Assembly: GCA_913058145.1 (NCBI GenBank)
Contig: CAJXQM010000027.1
Coordinates: 1-36,467 of the forward strand
Length of the DNA stretch: 36,467 bases
Direction: 5' to 3'
Source of the DNA: an uncultured Colwellia sp.
GTDB lineage: Bacteria; Pseudomonadota; Gammaproteobacteria; Enterobacterales; Alteromonadaceae
Below, piece by piece: positions 17,871 to 26,189 of this stretch. Position 1 is the stretch's first letter. Every line of letters starts with the position of its first letter. Position numbers and translations under genes: made by a program. Below the pieces are notes generated by a model. It did no database searches. It was given only the letters and a program-made list of their open reading frames with translations, and had not been told where the DNA came from.

Positions 17871-20716
17871 TATGCATATTTTCTTGCTTCACCTTCACCG
17901 TCAACATTAGTAATACAACGACCACATAAACTTGGGTGAGCATCATGAGTACCAACATCAGTCGTTACATGCCAACATCTATCACACTTAATGCCTTCTG
18001 CTGCAGCAACTGACAACCATAAACCGTCAATATCGGTTACTGTTGCGCTATCAGGCACTTGGCTTGCCTCAGTCACAACGTTTAGCGTCACTTTAGAGGT
18101 AATAAGTACAAAACGTAATTCCTCACCTACTTGTGCTAATTTTTGGGCTAAATCTACCGTTGCATATAACGTTACCTGTGCTTCAAGCGCTTTACCTACT
18201 GTTTTTTCTTTACGAGCAAGCTCTAATGCACGGTTAACTTCAGCGCGTACTAATAACAGTTCGCTCCAATATTCATTACCTAGCCCAGTGTCTTCTGGCA
18301 TAGTTTCTAAACCCTCAAACCAAACACCGGTGAACACAAATTCATCACGTTCACCTGTAACTGGCGTCGGTAATGCTTGCCAAATTTCTTGTGCAGTAAA
18401 TGATAAAATAGGTGCCATCCAAGCAGTCATGGCTTCAGCAATTAAGTACATCGCTGTTTGACAAGAGCGACGGGCGTTAGAATCACTTTTTGCGGTGTAT
18501 TGTCTGTCTTTAATAATATCTAAATAGAAGCCACCTAGCTCAGTAGTACAAAAGTTCATTAGTTTATGAACAACCACATGGAACTCATATTCATTGTAAG
18601 CATTAATAATATCATCTTGTAAGCGCGCTGCTTTATCCACAACCCAGCGGTCAAGTGCAACCATGTCTTCAAAAGCCACAGAATGTTGCGCGGGTACAAA
18701 GCCATTTAAGTTTGATAATAAAAAGCGAGAGGTATTTCGAATACGACGATAAGCATCCGCTTGACGTTTAAATATTTCATCGCCGGCCGTGATTTCTTGT
18801 GTGTAATTTACCGACGCTGTCCATAAACGTAAAATATCAGCACCTAGCGTGTTAGTGATTTCTTTAGGAGTAATGACATTGCCTATCGATTTAGACATTT
18901 TATGGCCGTTAGCATCAACCACAAAACCATGCGTTAATACTTGTTTGTATGGTGCTTTGCCATTCATCGCTACCGATGAGATCATAGATGACATAAACCA
19001 ACCACGATGTTGATCAGAACCTTCAAGGTATAAGTCTGCGATACCATCAAATTCTTCACGCGCTTTAACTACTGAGTAATGAGTCGTTCCTGAATCAAAC
19101 CATACATCTAAGGTATCAGGCACTTTAACGTATTCTTGAGCATCATCGCCAATAAGCTCTGCTGCGTCTAAATCAAACCATGCTTGAATGCCTTTTTCTT
19201 CAACACGTTTTGCAACAGTTTCAATTAGCTCAATACTGCGAGGATGTAACGCACCGGTATCTTTATGAATGAACAATGCCATTGGCACGCCCCACGTACG
19301 TTGACGTGATATACACCAATCAGGACGACCTTCAACCATAGATTCAATACGGCGTTGACCCCAATCAGGGATCCACTGTGTTTTTTCAATTTCTTTTAAT
19401 GAGTCTTGACGTAAATTTTTATTGTCCATACTAATAAACCACTGTGGCGTAGCACGAAAAATCAACGGTGTTTTATGACGCCAGCAATGTGGGTAAGAAT
19501 GCTCTAACGCATGATGATGTACCAGCGTGCCATGCTCTTTCAATGTTTCAACTACATTCGCATTCGCTTTAAATACATGTTGTCCGGCAAATAAAGGCGT
19601 GTCTTCTAGATAAACACCATTTGCACCAACAGGGTTTGCGACTTCAAGGTTATATATTTTACCTACCACGAAATCTTCAACACCATGGCCAGGAGCCGTA
19701 TGAACACAACCTGTACCTGAATCAGTAGTAACATGCTCACCTAAAATCATTGGCACGGTAAAATCATAAAAAGGGTGTTTAAGTTGCACTAAATCTAAAT
19801 CGCTACCTTTACAAAATCCTAAAGCATGGTATTTATCAATGCCAAAACGGTCCATACAACTGGTGACTAAGTCTGAAGCTAAGATTAAACGCTCTTTGCC
19901 CTGCTCTGTTTCACATTGCACTAACGTATATTCAACATCTGCATGCACGGCAACTGCACGGTTAGCAGGCAATGTCCAAGGTGTTGTCGTCCAGATAACG
20001 ACTGAAACATCACCTTCGCCTTCATGATTCTCAGGGTGATTAAACTTATCAGCAATGCCAAAGTCTACCGCAGTAAACTTCACATCAATCGCTGGAGATT
20101 GCTTATCTTTGTATTCTACTTCAGCCTCAGCTAAAGAAGAACCACAATCAGTACACCAATGCACAGGTTTAAAACCTTGGTGTAAATGACCATTTTCAGC
20201 AATTTTACCTAAAGAACGGATAATATTCGCTTCCGTATCAAAATCCATCGTTAAGTACGGTTTTTCCCAATCAGCAAAAATACCCAAACGTTTGAAATCT
20301 TCACGTTGACCATTTACTTGTTTGGCTGCATATTCACGACATTTTTCGCGAAAAATACTGGCTGAAACTTTATGCCCTGGCTTACCGACTTTTTTCTCAA
20401 CCATTAATTCGATAGGTAAACCATGACAATCCCAACCAGGCACGTAAGGCGAGTTAAAATCAGACAATGTTTTTGATTTAACAATAATATCTTTTAATAT
20501 TTTATTGACCGCATGACCAAGGTGAATATTACCATTTGCGTAGGGAGGGCCATCATGCAATACGAATGATTTTTTACCTTTTTTTGCTGTACGAATTTTT
20601 CCGTACAAATCTTTAGCAGCCCACTCTTTGAGCATATTAGGTTCACGGTTTGCCATGTTGCCTTTCATGGCAAACGAAGTGGCTGGCAAATTCAGGGTAT
20701 GTTTATAATCACTCAT
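17870..20716 (-). CDS. ileS: Isoleucyl-tRNA synthetase
   Basis: Class I aminoacyl-tRNA synthetase charging tRNA-Ile, with editing against valine. The HIGH motif appears as HLGH at 65-68 in [15 protein letters not shown]. The editing (CP1) domain includes [16 protein letters not shown] and [17 protein letters not shown] is near 604-608 in [11 protein letters not shown], and the C-terminal zinc finger CDRCWH...CGRC is near 910-930. At 948 residues it is close to E. coli IleS (938). The ATG has only a weak GGATAA upstream. In the ribF-ileS-lspA order typical of gammaproteobacteria. Confidence 0.98.
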   Translation of the reverse strand: MSDYKHTLNLPATSFAMKGNMANREPNMLKEWAAKDLYGKIRTAKKGKKSFVLHDGPPYANGNIHLGHAVNKILKDIIVKSKTLSDFNSPYVPGWDCHGLPIELMVEKKVGKPGHKVSASIFREKCREYAAKQVNGQREDFKRLGIFADWEKPYLTMDFDTEANIIRSLGKIAENGHLHQGFKPVHWCTDCGSSLAEAEVEYKDKQSPAIDVKFTAVDFGIADKFNHPENHEGEGDVSVVIWTTTPWTLPANRAVAVHADVEYTLVQCETEQGKERLILASDLVTSCMDRFGIDKYHALGFCKGSDLDLVQLKHPFYDFTVPMILGEHVTTDSGTGCVHTAPGHGVEDFVVGKIYNLEVANPVGANGVYLEDTPLFAGQHVFKANANVVETLKEHGTLVHHHALEHSYPHCWRHKTPLIFRATPQWFISMDNKNLRQDSLKEIEKTQWIPDWGQRRIESMVEGRPDWCISRQRTWGVPMALFIHKDTGALHPRSIELIETVAKRVEEKGIQAWFDLDAAELIGDDAQEYVKVPDTLDVWFDSGTTHYSVVKAREEFDGIADLYLEGSDQHRGWFMSSMISSVAMNGKAPYKQVLTHGFVVDANGHKMSKSIGNVITPKEITNTLGADILRLWTASVNYTQEITAGDEIFKRQADAYRRIRNTSRFLLSNLNGFVPAQHSVAFEDMVALDRWVVDKAARLQDDIINAYNEYEFHVVVHKLMNFCTTELGGFYLDIIKDRQYTAKSDSNARRSCQTAMYLIAEAMTAWMAPILSFTAQEIWQALPTPVTGERDEFVFTGVWFEGLETMPEDTGLGNEYWSELLLVRAEVNRALELARKEKTVGKALEAQVTLYATVDLAQKLAQVGEELRFVLITSKVTLNVVTEASQVPDSATVTDIDGLWLSVAAAEGIKCDRCWHVTTDVGTHDAHPSLCGRCITNVDGEGEARKYA

Positions 20717-20779
20717 TTAAATCATTATCCAGTTGTGTAAATTTTTCAAATTATTAGGCACATGCCTAACTTAGATAGT

Positions 20780-21709
20780 TTAATCTATATTGTTTAATAC
20801 TTGTTTAGCCTGCTCACTATCTTGCTTTATTTGTGCAGTTAATGATTCTAGGCTATCAAACTTCATCACTTGACGAAGTTTTTTCTTAATTATCACTTCA
20901 ATACATTGGCCATAAAGATTATCATTAAAGTTAAAAATATGTACTTCTAATTGTTGTCTTATGCCATTTACTGTTGGTCTAGAGCCAATATTAGCCACAC
21001 CATTAAAGGTTCCATTGTTGGTATTAATTACCACAGCAAAAACACCCTCTAAGGGCGACTTCCGCCTTTTTAATAGAACATTTGCTGTTGGAAAGCCTAG
21101 TTGTCGACCACGTTTATCACCGTGAAAAACCTTACCTATTATTGAATAAGGCCTACCTAGCATACTCTCAACATCATTTAAGTTATCTTGCTCTAACGCT
21201 TGTCGTATCGCCGTGCTGCTCACACGGCAATTAGCCATTTTACAGCTAGCGGTATCCGTTACATCAAAACCGAATTCGTTCCCCGCCTCAGATAACATAG
21301 TAAAATCACCAAGGCGATTCTTACCAAAATGAAAATCATCACCGACAATTAAATGCTGTATGCCTAACTTTTCCACTAATAAATTTTCAATAAACTGCTC
21401 GGCACTTTGGTTAGCAAACTTTCGAGTAAAGTTAACGCAAATTAATCGTTCAACACCTAATTCTGCAAGTAATAAATACTTGTCCCGTAAACGACAAAGT
21501 CGCGCTGGCGCTTTGTCTGGGGCAAACAATTCTTGTGGTTGTGGTTCAAACACTAACACCGCAGCAGCACAATTGAGCGCCTTTGCCTTAGCCACTAAAG
21601 CCGCAATAACACGTTGATGTCCTTTATGAACACCATCAAAATTACCTATAGTTAATACACAGCCATGATCCTCTGACTGAATATTATGAATACCACGAAC
21701 TAACTGCAT
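20780..21709 (-). CDS. ribF: Bifunctional riboflavin kinase / FAD synthetase RibF
   Basis: Converts riboflavin to FMN and FMN to FAD. The N-terminal FMN adenylyltransferase domain has GNFDGVHKGHQ (nucleotidyltransferase GxFDGxHxGH, residues 22-32), VFEPQP, and the SSTAIRQAL signature near 180. The C-terminal flavokinase domain has GKVFHGDKRGRQLGFPTANV and GVFAVVI...NGVANIGSRPTV. Length 309 against 313 in E. coli. An AAGGCAG motif lies about 12 bases before the ATG. A near-perfect copy of the first 44 bases of this gene lies just upstream. Confidence 0.97.
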   Translation of the reverse strand: MQLVRGIHNIQSEDHGCVLTIGNFDGVHKGHQRVIAALVAKAKALNCAAAVLVFEPQPQELFAPDKAPARLCRLRDKYLLLAELGVERLICVNFTRKFANQSAEQFIENLLVEKLGIQHLIVGDDFHFGKNRLGDFTMLSEAGNEFGFDVTDTASCKMANCRVSSTAIRQALEQDNLNDVESMLGRPYSIIGKVFHGDKRGRQLGFPTANVLLKRRKSPLEGVFAVVINTNNGTFNGVANIGSRPTVNGIRQQLEVHIFNFNDNLYGQCIEVIIKKKLRQVMKFDSLESLTAQIKQDSEQAKQVLNNID

Positions 21710-21753
21710 TGTTATTTACACTGCCTTTTAACGACTAAAAATCAAATAACTCA

Positions 21754-21840
21754 TTACGACTCTTCTACCCATATAAGCGTTAACACACGTAGCAATTGAT
21801 CCTCTGACTGAATATTATGAATACCGCGAACTAACTGCAT
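21754..21840 (-). other. 28-codon upstream ORF made from a duplicated ribF 5' end
   Basis: Bases 21797-21840 repeat 21666-21709 (start codon and first 14 codons of ribF) with one substitution. From its ATG (21840) the copy reads MQLVRGIHNIQSED like RibF, then departs into LLRVLTLIWVEES and stops at 21754, 44 bases before the true ribF ATG. No ribosome-binding site precedes it. It is either a recombination scar or a leader-type ORF; the sequence alone cannot tell. Confidence 0.6.
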
Positions 21841-21938
21841 GGTTTGTATTTTAAGCCTAAAGCAAATATGTGGATGAAATAAATCGGCAAATTATATATT
21901 AACGAGCAATAATAATCAGTACTTCCTAAATATTATTT

Positions 21939-23561
21939 TCAATTTTTCACCTTAAAATCACCAAGGCGAACACCTAATAAAGCAATCATAACAAAATAGC
22001 TCAAGCAACCGCCGCCAATACATATGATTAACTGTAGAACTTGCTCAGAAAAACTCATCACTAACCACAAATCAAAATCATTAGATAATTGATAAACCAC
22101 CCATGCCATCACCAGTGCTGACAACACTAATTTACCGATAAAAACTTTGGTGCTTTTTGATAAATGATAAACACCTGCCTGCTTTAATCCACGATAAAGC
22201 AGCCAAGCATTTAATGTTGCCGACATAGTTGTTGCGATAGCCAAGCCGACAAAACCGAAAAATGGTGCAAGCATTAAATTAAAGGCCATATTAGAAATCA
22301 TTGCTATTATGCCAATTTTAACTGGCGTTTTAGTGTCTTGCCTAGCGTAATAACCTGGCGCTAATACCTTGATAAACATAAAACTTAATAAACCAGATAG
22401 ATAGGCAAATAATGCCATTGATACTTGTATTACATCATCGTGGCTAAATTCTCCCCGCATAAACAACACCATAATAATAGGTTGTGCCAGTACCATGAGC
22501 CCTGCTAAAGCGGGCCAACCAAACAAAGAAATCACTTTTATGCCCCAATCTAAAGTAGCGGTGAATTCTGTATTACTGTTTTTGCTATGTAGTTTGGCCA
22601 AGCTAGGTAAAATAACGGTTGCAATACCAATACCAAATAAACCTAACGGAAACTCTAGCAGTCTATCCGCGTAATAGAGCCAACTGATAGAACCTGTAAT
22701 TAAAAAACTGGCAATCAAGGTATCAAGAAGTAAATTAATTTGAGTGACAGACACACCAAACAAGGCAGGAATAATCAACTGACGGATTTTAGTAACGCCT
22801 TTACTGTGCCAAGACCAACAAGGTTTAACTAAAACACCCGCTTTATACAAAAAAGGAATTTGAAAAAGAAACTGAATCAAGCCACCCAGAAATACGCCCC
22901 ATGCCAGTGCATAAGCAGGGCTTTGTGTATATTCAGCGCCATATACCGCCATTAAAATAATCGCTATATTAAGCAGGACCGGTGTAAAAGCGGCAACAGC
23001 AAATCGCCCCATGGTATTGAGTACGGCGCCCGCAAGTGCAGTAAAACTGATAAACCATAAATAAGGGAAAGTGATTTTTAATAAGCTAGCCGCCAACTCA
23101 AATTTTTCACCTCCAACGCTTTCCGGTCCATTATGAAACCAGTCAACAAACCAACCGCCACCAAATAAAATAACAAATAAAGGTGATGCCAACATACCAA
23201 ACAGCGTAACTAAGGTAATGATAACCCCTAATGTACCGGAAACTTGCGAAATTAAACGCTTTGTCTCGTTAAGGGAAACATCAAGCTTGGCGTTGTTGTC
23301 AATGACATCGCTTGATTCGGCATTTATTTCATCTTTGGTATAATATTCACTTAACACAGGCACAAAAGCTTGAGCAAAAGCGCCTTCCGCAAAGAGGCGA
23401 CGAAAAAAGTTTGGGATTTTATTGGCAAAGAGAAAAACATCCGCCATCGCTCCTGCACCCATAACATTAGCAATGACAACATCGCGCACTAAGCCCAACA
23501 CCCGAGAAACCAAGGTCATTGCACTGACAATAACTCCTGATTTTATTAGCTTTTTACTCAA
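21939..23561 (-). CDS. murJ: Lipid II flippase MurJ (MviN)
   Basis: Polytopic inner-membrane protein of the MOP superfamily that moves lipid II to the periplasm for peptidoglycan synthesis. The N-terminal signature SAMTLVSRVLGLVRDVVIANVMGAGAMADVF and the loop PNFFRRLFAEGAFAQAFVPVL, with the essential Arg residues, are intact. About 14 hydrophobic segments follow. At 540 residues it is longer than E. coli MurJ (511), mainly from a charged insertion after LSEYYTKDE (about residues 73-100). The start is a TTG at 23561 with GAGGG seven bases upstream; no ATG is near. A promoter candidate on the minus strand is TTGTTT (23652-23647), 18 bases, CATAAT (23628-23623). Divergent from rpsT. Confidence 0.95.
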   Translation of the reverse strand: MSKKLIKSGVIVSAMTLVSRVLGLVRDVVIANVMGAGAMADVFLFANKIPNFFRRLFAEGAFAQAFVPVLSEYYTKDEINAESSDVIDNNAKLDVSLNETKRLISQVSGTLGVIITLVTLFGMLASPLFVILFGGGWFVDWFHNGPESVGGEKFELAASLLKITFPYLWFISFTALAGAVLNTMGRFAVAAFTPVLLNIAIILMAVYGAEYTQSPAYALAWGVFLGGLIQFLFQIPFLYKAGVLVKPCWSWHSKGVTKIRQLIIPALFGVSVTQINLLLDTLIASFLITGSISWLYYADRLLEFPLGLFGIGIATVILPSLAKLHSKNSNTEFTATLDWGIKVISLFGWPALAGLMVLAQPIIMVLFMRGEFSHDDVIQVSMALFAYLSGLLSFMFIKVLAPGYYARQDTKTPVKIGIIAMISNMAFNLMLAPFFGFVGLAIATTMSATLNAWLLYRGLKQAGVYHLSKSTKVFIGKLVLSALVMAWVVYQLSNDFDLWLVMSFSEQVLQLIICIGGGCLSYFVMIALLGVRLGDFKVKN

Positions 23562-23744
23562 AAAAACGCCCTCAAAAATTAAAGAAAAAGAGAAAAGAAA
23601 TAATTATCTAAAAGAAGACACTATTATGTAATGATTTTATCTACATAAACAATGTATACTTACCTCCGTTCACAACAAGAACAAGCAAAATTCAATTTAA
23701 TTGCTTTTTTATTAACTTTTTATTACATAAAGCAATTAAATCAT

Positions 23745-23773
23745 TTGACAATCAGCTAAAAAAAAGGCATATT
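23745..23773 (+). promoter_or_regulatory. Candidate rpsT promoter
   Basis: A perfect -35 TTGACA (23745-23750) is followed by a 17-base spacer and CATATT (23768-23773, 4 of 6), then a G/C-containing discriminator TCGTCGCC. It lies 46 bases upstream of the rpsT start. A G/C discriminator would fit growth-rate control of a ribosomal protein gene. Confidence 0.5.
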
Positions 23774-23819
23774 TCGTCGCCTTAAATTTAAGCTTATCTA
23801 ACATTTTTTAGGAGTCACC

Positions 23820-24080
23820 TTGGCTAATTCAAAGCAAGCTAAGAAACGCGCAGTACAATCTGAAAAGCGCCGTCAACACAATGGAAGCCGTCGCTCAATG
23901 ATGCGTACTTTAGTTAAAAAAGTACTTGCAGCAATTGAAGCCGGTGATAAAGAAGTAGCAACTAAAGAATTAGCTGCTACTACGCCAATTTTAGACCGTT
24001 ACGCAAGTAAAGGTCTTATTCATAAAAACAAAGCAGCTCGTAGTAAGAGCCGTTTGAATGCTGCTATCAAAGCCCTATAG
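23820..24080 (+). CDS. rpsT: 30S ribosomal protein S20
   Basis: Primary 16S rRNA-binding protein of the small subunit body. The 86-residue very basic sequence [20 protein letters not shown] and the end [19 protein letters not shown] are diagnostic. The start codon is TTG with AGGAG seven bases upstream. E. coli rpsT also starts with UUG, where the weak start is part of its autoregulation, so this appears conserved. A strong terminator follows at 24117-24143. Divergent from murJ. Confidence 0.98.
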   Translation: MANSKQAKKRAVQSEKRRQHNGSRRSMMRTLVKKVLAAIEAGDKEVATKELAATTPILDRYASKGLIHKNKAARSKSRLNAAIKAL

Positions 24081-24116
24081 GCTAGATAACACTTCACGTT
24101 TTTCTGTGTAATATTT

Positions 24117-24143
24117 AAAAAACCGACTTTAGTCGGTTTTTTT
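24117..24143 (+). terminator. Rho-independent terminator of rpsT
   Basis: AACCGACT (24121-24128) and AGTCGGTT (24131-24138) form the stem, followed by an uninterrupted T-run to 24143 and preceded by A residues. It lies 36 bases after the rpsT stop. Confidence 0.9.
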
Positions 24144-24242
24144 ATATCTGCAATTTGAACTATAATTTTTTTTTGCATAAAACTTTACACTTCATTAACA
24201 TTTATATTCATCTTCCTATTGCACTCATCAATGAATTTTTTT

Positions 24243-24271
24243 AGTCTCATAACGAAATAATAATTGAGACT
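24243..24271. repeat. Short inverted repeat at the lipoprotein gene start
   Basis: AGTCTCA (24243-24249) and TGAGACT (24265-24271) are perfect 7-bp arms 15 bases apart, ending 4 bases before the ATG at 24276. The second arm contains the purine-rich GAGA that is the only ribosome-binding-site candidate, so a hairpin could mask translation. It could equally be a dyad operator or chance. Confidence 0.3.
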
Positions 24272-24275
24272 TATC

Positions 24276-25985
24276 ATGGCATTCCCCAAATTTACAACAC
24301 CTATAACAAAAATTGCAGTCATTGTATTACTTGCTACAACATCATTAACGGCTTGTAATGAGCAAACAACCAAATTAGTAACGATAAATAGCTCTTTAGC
24401 TAAAGATCAGCAACAAACTCCCGTGCAACTCGTTGCAAATTATCCCGATCGCCTAGACATATACAAAGAAGTAACCCTATCCGCAGATTTAAGCCATTTA
24501 TCAATCAACCAAAAAAAAATGCTAGCTCTTTTAATAGATGCATCGAAAATTATGGACGATCTATTTTGGCAGCAAGCATTTTCACAAGATAAAAAAACAT
24601 TTCTCGCGGCAATTAAAGATGAAAAAGTTCGCCGTTTTGCTGAAATCAACTATGGACCTTGGGATAGACTAGACGGTAATAAGGTTTTCTTAACACAAAA
24701 TAAAGATAAATCTCATGGTGCAGAGTTTTATCCAAAAGACATGACTAAGACTGAATTTGAGCAAGCTGATTTAGCCAACAAAAATGGGTTATATTCAATT
24801 ATTAGCCGCAATGATGAAGAACAATTAATAACGATTGCCTATTCAGAAATGTACAGTGATGAAATCAACCGCACTGCCGCCATTTTAGAGAAAGCAGCAA
24901 CCTTTGCTGATGACAAGGAATTTGCTAATTACCTAACCATGCGAGCTAACGCATTACGCACGGATGATTACCAATCCTCTGACTTTGCGTGGATGGACAT
25001 GAAAAATAACCCCATTGATGTCGTCATCGGTCCAATAGAAAACTATGAAGATCAATTGTATGGTTATCGTGCCGCCTTTGAAGCCTATGTATTAATCAAA
25101 GATCTTTCATGGAGTGAAAAATTAGCTAAGTATGCTCAGTATTTACCTGAGTTACAAAAAGAGCTGCCTGTGCCTAAAAAATACAAGGTTGAAGTGCCAG
25201 GCTCTGATGCTGATTTAAATGCTTATGATGTGATTTATTATGGCGGCCATTCAAATGCCGGCGGTAAAACTATTGCTATTAATTTACCCAACGATGAACA
25301 AGTGCAGTTAGAAAAAGGTACCCGTCGTTTACAGCTAAAAAATGCGATGCGTGCCAAGTTTGATACTATTATGCTACCAATTGCCGACACATTAATTGTA
25401 CCTGATCAACGAAAAAATGTTACTTTTAATGGATTTTTTGCTAATACCATGTTTCATGAAGTCGCACACGGTTTAGGCATAAAAAACACGTTAAACGATA
25501 GAGGCACTGTACGCCAATCACTAAAAGAGCATGCGGGTGCGTTAGAAGAAGGCAAAGCAGACATTTTAGGTTTATACATGATACGCCAACTTCTTGAGAA
25601 AGGAGCTATTACCGAAGGAACTTTAGCAGAGTATTACACCACCTTCATGGCTGGCATATTTCGCTCGGTACGTTTTGGCGCAAGTTCAGCACATGGTAAA
25701 GCCAACATGGTTCGTTTCAACTACTTCCAAGAGAAAGGGGCTTTTAGCCGCAATGAACAAGGCTTATACAGCGTTAATATTAATAAAATGACCTATGCTA
25801 TCAATTCTCTTTCTAAACTGATTTTAACGCTTCAAGGTAATGGCGATTATCAAGGCGTAGATGACTTAGTTACCAGCAAGGGGATTATTAGTGACACGTT
25901 AGCGATTGATTTAGGCCGTTTACAAGCCGCTAAAATCCCTGTAGATATTGTCTTTAAGCAAGGTAAACAAGTATTAGGCCTTTAA
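24276..25985 (+). CDS. Predicted zinc-dependent peptidase lipoprotein, dipeptidyl-peptidase III (M49)-like
   Basis: A 569-residue lipoprotein: the signal peptide ends in lipobox LTAC with Cys27. The catalytic region shows HEVAH at 394-398 (FHEVAHGLG) and, about 25 residues later, EEGKADILGLY (424-434). This is the layout of M49-like metallopeptidases, in which the Glu of the second motif is a zinc ligand. Classical DPP III has a six-residue HExxGH; here it is five-residue HExxH, as in a bacterial branch of the family. The N-terminal half (AEINYGPWDRLDGNKVF; GAEFYPKDMTKTEFEQ) also fits that branch. The ATG at 24276 was preferred to a TTG at 24264. A single-gene unit closed by the terminator at 26005. 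The substrate is unknown; a cell-envelope peptidase is the inference. Confidence 0.75.
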   Translation: MAFPKFTTPITKIAVIVLLATTSLTACNEQTTKLVTINSSLAKDQQQTPVQLVANYPDRLDIYKEVTLSADLSHLSINQKKMLALLIDASKIMDDLFWQQAFSQDKKTFLAAIKDEKVRRFAEINYGPWDRLDGNKVFLTQNKDKSHGAEFYPKDMTKTEFEQADLANKNGLYSIISRNDEEQLITIAYSEMYSDEINRTAAILEKAATFADDKEFANYLTMRANALRTDDYQSSDFAWMDMKNNPIDVVIGPIENYEDQLYGYRAAFEAYVLIKDLSWSEKLAKYAQYLPELQKELPVPKKYKVEVPGSDADLNAYDVIYYGGHSNAGGKTIAINLPNDEQVQLEKGTRRLQLKNAMRAKFDTIMLPIADTLIVPDQRKNVTFNGFFANTMFHEVAHGLGIKNTLNDRGTVRQSLKEHAGALEEGKADILGLYMIRQLLEKGAITEGTLAEYYTTFMAGIFRSVRFGASSAHGKANMVRFNYFQEKGAFSRNEQGLYSVNINKMTYAINSLSKLILTLQGNGDYQGVDDLVTSKGIISDTLAIDLGRLQAAKIPVDIVFKQGKQVLGL

Positions 25986-26004
25986 TCCTATTATTATTTA
26001 CGTC

Positions 26005-26040
26005 AAAGCATTTGTAATCATTGATTACAAATGCTTTTTT
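26005..26040 (+). terminator. Rho-independent terminator of the M49-like gene
   Basis: A 15-bp perfect stem (26005-26019 with 26023-26037) closes on a 3-base loop and runs into T residues to 26040. It ends transcription 20 bases past the stop at 25985. Confidence 0.9.
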
Positions 26041-26103
26041 ATTGTAAAAGTTTACTGATCTGCATAACTAAATTATTGACATTTATCTTAAGATATATTC
26101 GTA

Positions 26104-26131
26104 TTGAAGAGCTATTGAAAAATTATATAAT
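26104..26131 (+). promoter_or_regulatory. Promoter of the GMC oxidoreductase gene
   Basis: TTGAAG (26104-26109), a 16-base spacer and a perfect TATAAT (26126-26131). The start of transcription would be near 26138, which puts the FadR-like palindrome at 26148-26157 at about +10 to +20. Confidence 0.55.
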
Positions 26132-26147
26132 TTGCCTTATTTTATAG

Positions 26148-26157
26148 TGGTCCGACC
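26148..26157 (+). promoter_or_regulatory. FadR-like operator in front of the GMC oxidoreductase gene
   Basis: TGGTCCGACC contains the perfect dyad GGTC-C-GACC and matches the core of the E. coli FadR consensus (CTGGTCCGACNTG). It lies just downstream of the predicted promoter and 32 bases before the ATG, a repressor position. A related core (TGGTCGGACT) occurs at the acyl-CoA dehydrogenase promoter in this same window. Confidence 0.5.
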
Positions 26158-26189
26158 TACCTACTATAAAAAAGAATAAAGGAATCCTA

